Shown: piece after piece, positions 54,178-63,197 of the stretch | Layout of the letters: every line of letters starts with the position of its first letter | How positions within the stretch are numbered: position 1 is the first letter of the stretch | NCBI GenBank assembly: GCA_016712175.1 | Contig: JADJRQ010000001.1 | Coordinates: 682,001 to 746,000 of the forward strand | Length of the DNA: 64,000 nucleotides | Direction of reading: 5' to 3' | Source: Solirubrobacterales bacterium | Lineage (GTDB): Bacteria > Actinomycetota > Thermoleophilia > Solirubrobacterales > 70-9 | Notes under the pieces: model-generated | Databases searched by the model: none | Told to the model about the DNA's origin: nothing | What the model saw: the letters and a program-made list of their open reading frames with translations, nothing else | Translations under genes and position numbers: made by a program

Positions 54178-57100
54178 ATGGCAACGTTTCGACCAGTCGA
54201 TCCGAAACAGTCTTTTCCCGAGATGGAAGAGCGCATCGGTGCGCGCTGGAAAGAAGACCGGGTCTTCGAAAGATCGATGGAACTGCGGGCCGGCGGGGAA
54301 GTCTGGAGCTTCTACGAAGGCCCTCCCACCGCCAACGGCAGGCCCGGTTCGCACCACGTCCTCTCCCGGGTTTTCAAGGACATCTACCCCCGTTACCGCT
54401 CGATGCAGGGGTACCGGGTGCCGCGCAAAGCCGGCTGGGACTGCCACGGCCTGCCGGTTGAACTCGAGGTGGAGAAACAGCTCGGCCTGTCCTCGAAGCA
54501 GGAGATCGAGGATTTCGGGATCGAGGAGTTCAACCAGCGCTGCCGGGAATCGGTCTTCACCTACGTCGAAGAATGGAACCGGCTGACCGAGCGGATCGGC
54601 TTCTGGATCGACCTCGATGACCCTTACGTCACCCTGGACAACGACTACATCGAGTCGGTCTGGTGGTCCTTGAAGCAGCTCCACGATTCGAACCGGCTTT
54701 ACGAAGGCCACCGGGTTTCGCCTTATTGCCCGCGCTGCGGCACCACCCTCTCTTCCCACGAAGTCGCACTCGGGTACAAGGACGTGATCGATCCTTCGGT
54801 CTGGGTCCGGTTCCCGCTGACCGGCAGTGAGTCCTCGCTGCTCGTCTGGACCACGACCCCGTGGACGCTGCCGGGCAACTACGCAGTTGCCGTGAACCCG
54901 AAGGTCACTTACGCGAAGGTCGAGGTCGACGGTGAGCACCTGATCCTTGCCGAGCCGCTGGTCAAGAAGGTCCTCGGCGAGGGAACCGAGGTCCTTGAAC
55001 GGATCCCGGCCGCCGACCTGCTCGGACTCGAATACGAAGCGCCCTTCCCCGGCATGGCCGAGACCTCCGGCGTCTTCAAGGTGATCAGCGGCGACTTCGT
55101 CACGACCGACGACGGCACCGGCCTCGTTCACATCGCACCCGCTTTCGGTGAGGACGACTACCGCGTCGCAATCGAGAACAAGCTCTACGACCCCGTGGAC
55201 GGCGAGCACCCCCTCTTCAACCCAGTCAGGCTGGACGGTCACTTCGACAACCGGGTCACCGGATTCGAAGACGAGTTCGTCAAGGACCCGCAAGTCACCG
55301 AGCGATTGATTGCCCGGCTCGAAGAGAACGGTCGCCTCTTCAAGCGGACCGCCTACGAACATTCCTACCCGCACTGCTGGCGCTGTTCCACCCCGCTTCT
55401 CTACTACGCAAAGGCGAGCTGGTACATCCGGACCTCCGAGGCCCGTGACCAGATGCTGGCCGGCAACGAGACCATCGGCTGGCATCCCGAGCACATCAAA
55501 GACGGGCGCTTCGGCAAGTGGCTCGAAAACAACGTCGACTGGGCGCTCTCCAGAGACCGCTACTGGGGCACTCCCCTTCCGATCTGGGAATGCACTGGCG
55601 CGGACTGCGACGAGACCTTCTGCGCCGGCTCGGTTCAGGAGCTGAAGGACCTCGCCGGTTCGGTGCCGGATGACCTCCACCGGCCTTTCATCGACAGCGT
55701 CACCTGGAAGTGTCAGAAGTGCGGAAAGGGCGAGATGGAACGGGTCGTCTCTGTGATCGACACCTGGTACGACTCGGGCGCGATGCCGTTCGCGCAGTTC
55801 CACTATCCCTTCGAGAACCAGGAGGAGTTCGAGGAGCGGTTCCCGGCCGACTACATCTGCGAGGCGATCGACCAGACCCGCGGCTGGTTCTACACGCTGC
55901 TCGCCGAATCGACCATGCTCTTCGGCAAACCGAGCTACAAGAACTGCGTCTGCCTTGGCCTGATCCTCGACAGCGAGGGCCAGAAGATGTCGAAGTCGAA
56001 GGGCAATGTCGTCGCCCCGTGGGAAGTGCTCGACGAGTTCGGAGCCGATGCCTTCCGCTGGTACCTCTTCACCGCGCAGCAGCCCTGGGCCGGTTACCGG
56101 TTCTCCACCGACGCGATCTCGGAGGCGATGCGCAGCTTCCTGCTGACCCTCTGGAACACCTACTCGTTCTGGGTGCTCTACGCCAACGCCGAGAACGTTG
56201 ATTCGAGCCTGCCGCCCGGGCCGCCCGAGAACCCGACCGACCTCGACCGCTGGGCGATCTCCCGCCTGCAGGCGACGATCGAAACGGTCGCGACCCACAT
56301 GGACTCCTTCGACTGCACCGCCGCCGGCCGCGAGATCACCGACTTCGTCGAGGAGCTTTCCAACTGGTACGTGCGGCTCTCGCGCCGCCGTTTCTGGGAG
56401 GGCGACGAAGCCGCGTTTGCGACGCTGCGCCACTGCCTGGTCGAAGTCTCGGCCCTGCTCGCGCCCTTCACCCCGTTCATTGCCGACGAGATCCACTCGA
56501 ACCTGGTCGGCGGCGCGGACGGGGACTTCGGCGACCTGCCGGATTCGGTCCACCTGCGCGACTTCCCGAAGCCCGACTTCGACCGTCGCGACTTCGACCT
56601 CGAGATGGCGATGGCAGCGACCCGCCGCACGGTCGAGCTTGGCCGCGCCAGCCGCGCGCAGGCCAAGGCCAAGGTGCGCCAGCCGCTTTCGAAGGCCGTG
56701 GTCGTCGCGACCGACGCCGAGCGCGCCGCGATCAGCTCCCAGGAGGAACTGATCAAGGCCGAGTTGAACGTCAAGGAGATCGAATTCGTCACCGACCAGT
56801 CCGATCTCGTCAGCTATTCCGTCAAGCCGAACTACCGCACCCTCGGGCCCCGCTTCGGCAAGGGCATGCCGCAGGTTGCGGCGGCTGTCGGGGCACTCGA
56901 CGCCGAGCACGTTGCCGAGACGATCGAGACCGGGGGCGAGATCGGCCTGAACATCGGCGGCAAGGACCACACCCTCGCCGGCGAGGACCTGCTGCTTTCG
57001 ATGGAGCCGGTCGAGGGCTATCAGGTGGAATCGGAGTCCGGGCACGCGGTGGCGCTCGCCCTCGAACTCGATGACAACCTGCTCAAGGAAGGGATCAGTC

Positions 57101-57342
57101 GCGAGATCGTCCATGCGGTCCAGCAGGCGCGGAAGAACGCCGGACTCGAGATCACCGACCGGATCACCCTCTGGCTCGCCGGCGACGACACACTCATCGA
57201 GGCCGCGCGCGAACACGAGGCCTGGCTCAGCGATGAAGTCCTCGCCACATCCGTCCAGTGGGAGGCCCCGCCGACGGAACAGGCAGAGCAACTGGTCATC
57301 GACGGCAAGGACCTCAGCGTCAAAGTCCAACGCGCCGACTGA
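54178..57342 (+). CDS. ileS: Isoleucyl-tRNA synthetase with altered HIGH motif (GSHH)
   Basis: 1054-residue class I synthetase. The HIGH box, where HxGH is expected, reads GSHH (residues about 57-60, in NGRPGSHHVLSRVFKD), so positions 1 and 3 are swapped relative to HxGH. KMSKS is intact (residues about 603-607, GQKMSKSKGN). The editing domain shows TTPWTLPGNYAV and DDGTGLVHIAPAFGEDD; zinc-type cysteines are at YCPRCGTTLSS and CQKCGKGEME; the C-terminal domain is long. Size and type suggest the eukaryote-like IleRS2 clade. The 98-base leader is too short for a T-box riboswitch and none is seen. Confidence 0.95.
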   Translation: MATFRPVDPKQSFPEMEERIGARWKEDRVFERSMELRAGGEVWSFYEGPPTANGRPGSHHVLSRVFKDIYPRYRSMQGYRVPRKAGWDCHGLPVELEVEKQLGLSSKQEIEDFGIEEFNQRCRESVFTYVEEWNRLTERIGFWIDLDDPYVTLDNDYIESVWWSLKQLHDSNRLYEGHRVSPYCPRCGTTLSSHEVALGYKDVIDPSVWVRFPLTGSESSLLVWTTTPWTLPGNYAVAVNPKVTYAKVEVDGEHLILAEPLVKKVLGEGTEVLERIPAADLLGLEYEAPFPGMAETSGVFKVISGDFVTTDDGTGLVHIAPAFGEDDYRVAIENKLYDPVDGEHPLFNPVRLDGHFDNRVTGFEDEFVKDPQVTERLIARLEENGRLFKRTAYEHSYPHCWRCSTPLLYYAKASWYIRTSEARDQMLAGNETIGWHPEHIKDGRFGKWLENNVDWALSRDRYWGTPLPIWECTGADCDETFCAGSVQELKDLAGSVPDDLHRPFIDSVTWKCQKCGKGEMERVVSVIDTWYDSGAMPFAQFHYPFENQEEFEERFPADYICEAIDQTRGWFYTLLAESTMLFGKPSYKNCVCLGLILDSEGQKMSKSKGNVVAPWEVLDEFGADAFRWYLFTAQQPWAGYRFSTDAISEAMRSFLLTLWNTYSFWVLYANAENVDSSLPPGPPENPTDLDRWAISRLQATIETVATHMDSFDCTAAGREITDFVEELSNWYVRLSRRRFWEGDEAAFATLRHCLVEVSALLAPFTPFIADEIHSNLVGGADGDFGDLPDSVHLRDFPKPDFDRRDFDLEMAMAATRRTVELGRASRAQAKAKVRQPLSKAVVVATDAERAAISSQEELIKAELNVKEIEFVTDQSDLVSYSVKPNYRTLGPRFGKGMPQVAAAVGALDAEHVAETIETGGEIGLNIGGKDHTLAGEDLLLSMEPVEGYQVESESGHAVALALELDDNLLKEGISREIVHAVQQARKNAGLEITDRITLWLAGDDTLIEAAREHEAWLSDEVLATSVQWEAPPTEQAEQLVIDGKDLSVKVQRAD

Positions 57343-57375
57343 TCCAGAACCAGTGATCTTGCGAATTACTCGCAG

Positions 57376-58435
57376 ATGATTTCCAAAGAATTCCGATATT
57401 CCTTGCTTGACCGGGCCCTCGGCGCGGGAGCCATCCCCGATTCGACCCTGAAGTTCGCTTCCCGTAGGGCCGCGGCCAGCCGCACCCGGCAGGAAGAGCG
57501 TGGCGGGGTCGAAGCCCAGGAAGACCGCCTCAAGGAGATCGTCGCCCACATGAGTTGCGGCCCGGTCGCCGAACAGGTCGAGGTCGCGAACGAGCAGCAC
57601 TACGAAGTACCGAGCGAGTTCTTCGAGGTCTTCCTCGGTCCGCGCCGCAAGTACAGCTCTGCCATCTGGTCGAAGGGCCAGACCTCATTGCCTGCCGCCG
57701 AGGAAGAGATGCTCGGACTCACCTGTGCCCGGGCCGGGCTCAGGAACGGCATGCGCATCCTCGAACTCGGCTGCGGCTGGGGCTCGCTCAGCCTCTGGAT
57801 GGCGGCCAAATATCCCGACTCCGAGATCACTTCGATCTCGAACTCCACCACCCAGAAGGTGACGATCGATCGAGAGGCAAAGAGCCTCGGCCTCGACAAC
57901 CTGACCGTGATCACGGCCGACGTGAACGATTTCGATCCGGACCTTGGCCCCGGCGGCTTCGACCGAATCGTCTCGGTCGAGATGTTCGAACACATGCGGA
58001 ACTGGAAAGAGCTGATGAAGCGGATCTCCACCTGGCTCGAACCGGACGGCCGACTCTTCGTCCACATCTTCACCCACCGCTCGCTGGCCTACCGATTCGC
58101 TGGCACCTGAGCTTCGGAGCGGTTCTTCACGGCCGGCACGATGCCCTCCCACGACATGATGCTCCACTTTCAGGACGACCTCGAACTGGAGGACCGCTGG
58201 GCGATGTCGGAGATGCACTACGCCAAGACCCTCGGCTGCTGGCTGGAGCGGCTCGATGCCAACCGGGAAGAAGCCCTGGCAATCCTCGAAACCGGTCTAC
58301 GACAGGAAAGCGGCCAAGAGGGCGCCTTCGGAATCTGGCGCCTCTTCCTGATCTCAACCGAACAGATCTGGCGCTGGAACAAAGGCCAGGACTGGATGGT
58401 CAGCCACTACCCTCTTCTCACCGAAGGGCAGCTAG
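57376..58435 (+). CDS. Cyclopropane-fatty-acyl-phospholipid synthase-like methyltransferase, in-frame stop and indels
   Basis: SAM-dependent Cfa/Mycolic-acid-synthase-type enzyme of about 350 residues. NEQHYEVPSEFFEVFLGPRRKYSSAIW, SAM motif ILELGCGWGSLSLWMA, ISNSTTQKVTID and VSVEMFEHMRNW. At 58108-58110 a TGA interrupts in frame where homologues usually have Trp (FAGT-stop-ASERFFTAGTMPSHDM), then the frame continues unchanged. Later, paired +1/-1 indels (about 58294-58326) restore VYDRKAAKRA and FGIWRLFLISTEQIWRW. The likely stop is the TAG at 58433-58435 in the CTAG shared with the convergent tautomerase stop. Starts 33 bases after ileS. Confidence 0.75.
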
Positions 58436-58623
58436 AGGCGAGATCTCACTCCCGAATCTTCGTGAATGATGAAGTCAGTCTTCGGCGAGTCCTCGAACTT
58501 GACCCAGCAGTGTTCGGGGGCGACTCCGGCGACCTCGACCAGCGCTTCGGAGATGCGCTTGGCGATCTCGGCCTTCTGCTCGTCGGTGCGTCCTTCAAAC
58601 CAGCTGATCTCTACGAAAGGCAT
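58432..58623 (-). CDS. 4-oxalocrotonate tautomerase-like protein
   Basis: 63 residues beginning Met-Pro, so Pro1 becomes the N-terminal catalytic base after Met removal. MPFVEISWFEGRTDEQKAEI, then KRISEALVEVAGVAPEHCWV, the beta-alpha-beta unit of this family. Forms hexamers or dimers in relatives; specificity cannot be read from sequence. Seven bases after the trxA stop, same strand, so it is probably co-transcribed with trxA. Shares CTAG with the opposite gene. Confidence 0.85.
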   Translation of the reverse strand: MPFVEISWFEGRTDEQKAEIAKRISEALVEVAGVAPEHCWVKFEDSPKTDFIIHEDSGVRSRL

Positions 58624-58630
58624 TCTTCGC

Positions 58631-58959
58631 TCAGCCCTGGAGATCGGGCTCGAGGTCGGCGAGCAGGCGCCGCTTGGGCATCGCTCCCACGATCTTCTTG
58701 ACCATGGCGCCGTCCTTGAAGAGGATCATGGTCGGGATCGAGAGCACTTCGTACTGAGCCGCGGTCTGCGGGTTCTCGTCGATGTTCAGGCTGATGATCT
58801 TGACGTCATCGCGCTCGTCGTTGATCTCTTCGAGGACCGGATGGACGACGCGGCACGGACCGCACCAGGGGGCCCAGAAGTCGACCAGCACGTTGCCTTC
58901 GGCTTCGATTGCGTCGGCCTTGAACGAGGCGTCGGTTACTGGGGGAGCTTGTTTGCCAT
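58631..58959 (-). CDS. trxA: Thioredoxin, frameshift near N-terminus
   Basis: About 109 residues. ATG 58957-58959 is preceded by AGGAG. The N-terminus reads MANKLPPVTDASFKADAIEAEGN once a C is added to the run near 58940; the rest is in one frame. Active site WCGPC in FWAPWCGPCRVVHP, cis-Pro loop SIPTMILFKDG, and a normal C-terminus. Cytoplasmic disulfide reductant for ribonucleotide reductase and others. The predicted promoter at 59019-59048 reads into it. Confidence 0.93.
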
Positions 58960-59018
58960 TTCGGTCTCCTGTGGTCGGTTAGACGGTCAGCGGGATTCCA
59001 GAAATCTGTCCGCTACCT

Positions 59019-59048
59019 ACTATACAAAATGAAGTAAGGCGTCACCAA
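59019..59048 (-). promoter_or_regulatory. Predicted promoter for trxA
   Basis: On the minus strand TTGGTG (59043-59048), an 18-base spacer and TATAGT (59019-59024) precede trxA by about 60 bases. Both the -10 and the spacing match the promoter predicted before the basic exported protein at 15489. Confidence 0.42.
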
Positions 59049-59103
59049 TGCCGGTGACAGAAGCGGTCTTGGGACCGTAACGTACGGGCGCTCTTTGCCG
59101 GAG

Positions 59104-59851
59104 CTATTCGGGGCGATTCTTTCCGAAGCGCATCGCCGGAACCTTCCAGGCGGCCTCGACGACGATCGCCCGGCTCATCTTCGAAGCCCCGGCCTGGCGC
59201 TCGCGAAAGGTGATCGGCACTTCGATCACGCTGAAGCCGGCCTTGATCACCCGGTAGGTCATTTCGACCTGGAACGAATAACCCGATGCCGCGACTTCGT
59301 CCAGGGGGATCGCCATGAGAACCTTGCGATGGAAGCACTTGAATCCGCCGGTCATGTCCTTGATGTCGGTTCCGAGGATGGTGCGCGAATACAGACTGCC
59401 GCCGCGGCTGAGCAATCGGCGGACGGTGCCCCACTCGGTGATGGCACCCCCGGGAACGTAACGCGAGCCGATCACCAGGTCAGCTTCTTCGGAGGCTGCG
59501 ATCAGCCGGGGCAGGTAGTCCGGATCGTGTGAGAAGTCGGCGTCCATCTGGACGATCAGACCGGCACCCCCGGCCAGCGCCACCTTGAACCCGTTGATGT
59601 AGGCCGGGCCGAGGCCTTCCCTGGCCGGGCGGTGTAGAACCTCGACTGAACTGTCTGGAGGCGGCGATCTCGTCAGCCAGGTCGCCGGTGCCGTCGGGCG
59701 AATTGTCGTCGACGATCAGGATGCGGTCGCCCCCAGCCAGATTCAGCTTCGGCCCGAGTGCTTCGACCATCGCACCGATGTTGTCGGCCTCGTTGTAGGT
59801 CGGCAGGATGACCCAGAGGGGTCCACGATTCGAAGGGTTCGGAGCAGGCAC
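59104..59851 (-). CDS. Polyprenol-phosphate mannosyltransferase-like family 2 glycosyltransferase, frameshifted
   Basis: About 248 residues from GTG 59849-59851. GT2 fold: LWVILPTYNEADNIGAMVEAL, LIVDDNSPDGTGDLADEI, QMDADFSHDPDYLPRL (DxD region), GSRYVPGGAITEWG and KDMTGGFKCF. Between 59610 and 59660 the frame shifts; the restored segment includes HRPAREGLGPAYINGFKVAL. This is the domain order of Ppm1/DPM1 enzymes that make polyprenyl-phosphate mannose from GDP-mannose for lipoglycan or protein mannosylation. Single domain, without the acyltransferase domain some actinobacteria fuse to Ppm1. Confidence 0.85.
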
Positions 59852-59999
59852 CGGGCGATGGTATCGAGGGGTTCGTAGTTCCGGGGCAAACGGCTCATGG
59901 GGCTGGCCATCGAATGCTGCTGTCCGGAGGCAAAGTGGGTCGGTTTTGGGGAGTGAGCGGGCTCGCCCAAAGCAAACCAGTTCCGCCAACCAAAATGTC

Positions 60000-60042
60000 C
60001 CGGCAACGATTTCACCTACCAAGTAGGTGAAATCGTTGCCGG
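60000..60042. promoter_or_regulatory. Perfect 20-bp inverted repeat in a divergent intergenic region
   Basis: 20-base arms (60000-60019 and 60023-60042) are exact reverse complements with a 3-base loop CAA. The site is between the divergent glycosyltransferase (start 59851) and polX (start 60081), where no terminator is expected. It could be an operator, attenuator or dispersed palindromic element. The arm includes CCGGCAACGATTTCACC, resembling the hairpin at 37800. Confidence 0.6.
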
Positions 60043-60080
60043 AAAGGTTGAACCTTGCGGTTGGCGGCTAAATTGGGTCT

Positions 60081-61796
60081 ATGACCAATCCCCAGATTGC
60101 TGCTGCCCTCGAAGAGCTCGCCGTGCTCTACCAGCTCGATGGAGCTGACCGGTACCGGGTGCTGGCCTACGTCAACTCCGCCCGCACGATCCGGAGCGAA
60201 GGCAGTTCGGTCGAAGAGATGGCCAAGAACGGAACGGTCACCAGCCTCCCCGGGGTCGGCAAAACCCTCGAGGAGAAGATCATCGCCCTGGTCGAGACCG
60301 GCGAGATCCCTGCCGCGGCCAAGCTCAAGGAGAAGCTGCCGGCCGGGCTGATCGAGATGAACCGGATCCCCGGCCTCGGTCCGAAAACGGTCCGCCGCCT
60401 CCACGATGAACTCGATGTGTCAACCCTCGATGAGCTGAAAGCCGCCGCCGAGGCCCACGAAGTGAGTGCGATGAAAGGCCTGGGTCCGAAGCAGGAGGCA
60501 AACATCGTCGAAGGCATCGAGCGCCTGCAGGCCGAGCCGGAAGGTCCGGAGCGAAAGCGCCTGGATGAGATCCTTCCGATCGCCGAGGAGCTGGTTGAGA
60601 TCCTCCGGGAACACGCAAGCTGTGAGGAGGCGGAGATCGCCGGTTCGGTCCGCCGGCTGACCGACACCTGCAAGGACGTCGACCTGATCGCGACTTCCGA
60701 ATCGCCCAAGGAGCTCGCGACTCACATCGCCGGGGGCAAACCGGTCGCTTCAGCCGGCAAGCCCTCGGAGACCGGCGTGCGGCTCGAGACCCATACCGGG
60801 GTGGGAGTCGACGTTCGCATCGTCGAGCCCGACGCCTTTGGCAATCTGCTCCAGCACTTCACCGGTTCGGCCGCGCACAACGAGAGGCTTCGGGCAATCG
60901 CGGTCAAGGAGGGCCTCCACGTCTCCGAGAACGGTGTGCTCGACGACAAGACCGGAAAGACCGACCTCTTCAAGACCGAGAAAGAGGTCTACAAGCGGCT
61001 CGGCTACGACTACATCGAGCCCGAACTTCGTGAGCAACGCGGGGAACTCGAGGCGGCGCGTGATGGCAAGCTGCCGAAGCTGATCTCGCGCCAAGACATC
61101 AAAGGCGACCTCCACTGCCACACCACCCTCTCCGACGGCCACGACACCCTCGAAGAGATGGCCGAGGCCGCGCAGGAGCTTGGCTACGAATACCTGGCGA
61201 TCACCGACCATTCGGCAAGTCACGGGTTCGGCGACCACGTCACCCCGGACCGCCTCTGGCAGCGGATCGAAGAGGTCAGCCGCTACAACGAGGGGAACGC
61301 CAAGTCGAAGAAGAACTTCCGCCTGCTCGCCGGCTCCGAGGTGAACATCGGGACCAAAGGCGAGCTCGACTACGAAGATGACCTGCTCGACGCGCTCGAC
61401 TGGGTGATCGCCTCGATCCATACCTCGTTCAGCAAGGACGAGAAGAAGATGACGAGCCGAATGATCGCGGCGATCGAGAATCCGCTGGTCGACTGCATCG
61501 GCCACCCGACCGGCCGTCTGCTGAACAAACGTGATCCGTACCCGCTTAACATCGGGGAGGCGATCAGTGCCGCTTTCGAATCGGGCACCCTCTTCGAAAT
61601 CAATTCGAACCCCCAGCGCCGGGACCTGAACGACATCCACGCGCGCATGGCTGCCGACGCCGGAGTCGGGATCGTCATCAACACCGACGCGCACCGGGCC
61701 GAAACGCTCTCCTACATCAACTACGGAATCGCCACCGCCCGCCGCGCCTGGCTCGGACCGGACCAGGTGCTGAACACCGGCGAATGGTGGAAGTAG
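60081..61796 (+). CDS. polX: Bacterial family X DNA polymerase with PHP domain (PolX)
   Basis: 571 residues. N-terminal helix-hairpin-helix segments (SLPGVGKTLEEKI, RIPGLGPKTVRRLHDEL, GLGPKQEANIVEG). The palm has EIAGSVRRLTDTCKDVDLIA with the GS...DxD catalytic signature and GVDVRIVEPDAFGNLLQHFTGS. The C-terminal PHP domain has GDLHCHTTLSDGHDTLEEMA, AITDHSASHG, HTSFSK and GHPTGRLL, with NTDAHR late, so metal ligands for 3'-5' exonuclease appear present. Acts in gap-filling and base-excision repair. TAAATT lies seven bases before the ATG, suggesting a leaderless transcript downstream of the 60000 palindrome. Confidence 0.95.
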   Translation: MTNPQIAAALEELAVLYQLDGADRYRVLAYVNSARTIRSEGSSVEEMAKNGTVTSLPGVGKTLEEKIIALVETGEIPAAAKLKEKLPAGLIEMNRIPGLGPKTVRRLHDELDVSTLDELKAAAEAHEVSAMKGLGPKQEANIVEGIERLQAEPEGPERKRLDEILPIAEELVEILREHASCEEAEIAGSVRRLTDTCKDVDLIATSESPKELATHIAGGKPVASAGKPSETGVRLETHTGVGVDVRIVEPDAFGNLLQHFTGSAAHNERLRAIAVKEGLHVSENGVLDDKTGKTDLFKTEKEVYKRLGYDYIEPELREQRGELEAARDGKLPKLISRQDIKGDLHCHTTLSDGHDTLEEMAEAAQELGYEYLAITDHSASHGFGDHVTPDRLWQRIEEVSRYNEGNAKSKKNFRLLAGSEVNIGTKGELDYEDDLLDALDWVIASIHTSFSKDEKKMTSRMIAAIENPLVDCIGHPTGRLLNKRDPYPLNIGEAISAAFESGTLFEINSNPQRRDLNDIHARMAADAGVGIVINTDAHRAETLSYINYGIATARRAWLGPDQVLNTGEWWK

Positions 61797-61812
61797 CCCC
61801 CAGAACGGGACC

Positions 61813-61851
61813 GGGTGCGTTTTCTATACCTATGACGTAGAAAACGCACCC
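61813..61851. terminator. Bidirectional terminator hairpin
   Basis: GGGTGCGTTTTCTA and TAGAAAACGCACCC form a perfect 14-bp stem around an 11-base loop between the convergent polX and the next minus-strand gene. The lower stem carries an A/T run (TTTT and AAAA on the two arms) that could serve both directions. Confidence 0.7.
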
Positions 61852-61870
61852 ACCCCGCTTGGTCGACCGC

Positions 61871-62383
61871 TCAGAAGGCCCGGAAGCCCGGTGTTCTGAC
61901 CAGCTTCGCCGGTTTGAAAGGCGAGCCGGGCTCAACCAGGAACCTGACGCCGTCGCGTTGTTCGATCGCCAGCACCGCGCTCTCGCGGTTTCGCCAGGCG
62001 AGCGCCACCAGCAGGGCGAAGCCACTGCCGACCACCGCGATCTCCGGAAAAGCAATGCCGAGTCCGCCGGCCGTGGCAACCGCGGCGAGGATCGGCCAGA
62101 GACGCTGCCAGGCGATCTTCCCCGGTTCTTCGAGCGGAGCCTGCTTGCCGGTAGGAGTGACCGACCTCGAATTGGCCAGCACCTCGCGCATCGACACGCC
62201 GGTCTTCTCCGACTCGCCCATCGAGAGGCCGATCCAGGCAGCGGTTATCCACCAGACGGCGCCGACGATGAGAATCGTCGAGTTGAAATCGCGCTGGGCA
62301 CCGATTACGGCGATCGCGGCCAGTGCGGTCGCTCCGCCGGCGGAAAGAAAGACGGTTGAGCGCAGAAGCTCGGCGAAAGGCAT
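61871..62383 (-). CDS. Membrane protein of unknown function
   Basis: 170 residues with about four hydrophobic segments: VFLSAGGATALAAIAVIG, LIVGAVWWITAAWIGLSM, WPILAAVATAGGLGIAF and AVVGSGFALLVALAW, with a soluble loop between spans 2 and 3. The C-terminal RESAVLAIEQRDGVRFLVE looks like a small cytoplasmic beta domain. Family not recognised. Immediately follows otsB without gap on the same strand, so co-expressed. Confidence 0.6.
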   Translation of the reverse strand: MPFAELLRSTVFLSAGGATALAAIAVIGAQRDFNSTILIVGAVWWITAAWIGLSMGESEKTGVSMREVLANSRSVTPTGKQAPLEEPGKIAWQRLWPILAAVATAGGLGIAFPEIAVVGSGFALLVALAWRNRESAVLAIEQRDGVRFLVEPGSPFKPAKLVRTPGFRAF

Positions 62384-63178
62384 TCAGCCCGCCAGGGCGG
62401 CCAGGTCCTCGATCATGTCGATCCACTCTTCCGATCCGGCGACAACGAGGTCGGCGACTTCAATCAATTCCGGTGGGCCTTCGTCGGAGGCGACAGCGAC
62501 GATGAAGAGGTTCTTGATCTCACCATCCTCCTTCAACCCCTGCAGCCGGCGCACGGCGTCGAGGTCGGTCTGGTCATCACCGGCAAAGACGATGTTTTCG
62601 ATCTTCCCGTTGGTGATCAGCTCGGACACGGCTCCGGCCTTGCCATCCATATCGGGCGGGCGCAACTCCATGACTTTCCGGCCCCAGTGGGTATCGAGTC
62701 CGGCAACCTCGGCTTGATCCGCGATCTCCCGCACGAAATTCTCGGTCCGTTCACCGGCACCGCGCCAGTGGAGGGCCTGGATCGGGCCCTTGTCCTCGAT
62801 CCGGATCTTGGCTGCCACCCAGAGGGGGTTGTCGTGTTTCGCGATGAAGTTCCTGGCGCGCTCGGCCTCTTCCCCCTCCAGCATCATGCGGGGGGCGTCG
62901 TGACCGGGGCTAAGCAGTTCGAGTCCGTGGGTTCCGAAATAGATGACGTTGCCGGCGCCGACCATCTTGCGCGCGGTCAACGCGGGGCGACCGGTGATGC
63001 AGGCGACCATGGCCAGCTCGTGGCTGAGCGATTCAAGTGTGCGACGGGCCCGGTCGGGGACCTTAGCCTTCTCGGGACGGTCGACGATGCGGCAGAGCGT
63101 TCCGTCGATATCAGTCGTCAGAGCCGACACCTTCGGAGCGTCAAGTAGAAATGAGAGAGGGGAGTCTGAGCTGCTCAT
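62384..63178 (-). CDS. otsB: Trehalose-6-phosphate phosphatase-like HAD hydrolase
   Basis: 264 residues from ATG 63176-63178. HAD superfamily, IIB cap type: nucleophile motif LTTDIDGTLCRIV, motif II ITGRPALTA, the GTHGLELLSPG cap entry, and acidic motif IV VFAGDDQTDLDAVRRL. Trehalose-phosphatases share these with sucrose-phosphatases. It would release trehalose for osmotic and desiccation tolerance; no otsA lies in the window, so assignment rests on motifs alone. Confidence 0.84.
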   Translation of the reverse strand: MSSSDSPLSFLLDAPKVSALTTDIDGTLCRIVDRPEKAKVPDRARRTLESLSHELAMVACITGRPALTARKMVGAGNVIYFGTHGLELLSPGHDAPRMMLEGEEAERARNFIAKHDNPLWVAAKIRIEDKGPIQALHWRGAGERTENFVREIADQAEVAGLDTHWGRKVMELRPPDMDGKAGAVSELITNGKIENIVFAGDDQTDLDAVRRLQGLKEDGEIKNLFIVAVASDEGPPELIEVADLVVAGSEEWIDMIEDLAALAG

Positions 63179-63197
63179 GGTCGTAGTATCGCCGTTG

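Noticed and set aside
54043..57600. A 1185-residue open frame on the minus strand opposite ileS
   Set aside because: It mirrors ileS codons in a high-GC genome, has no domain logic, and crosses gene boundaries on both sides. Antisense shadow.
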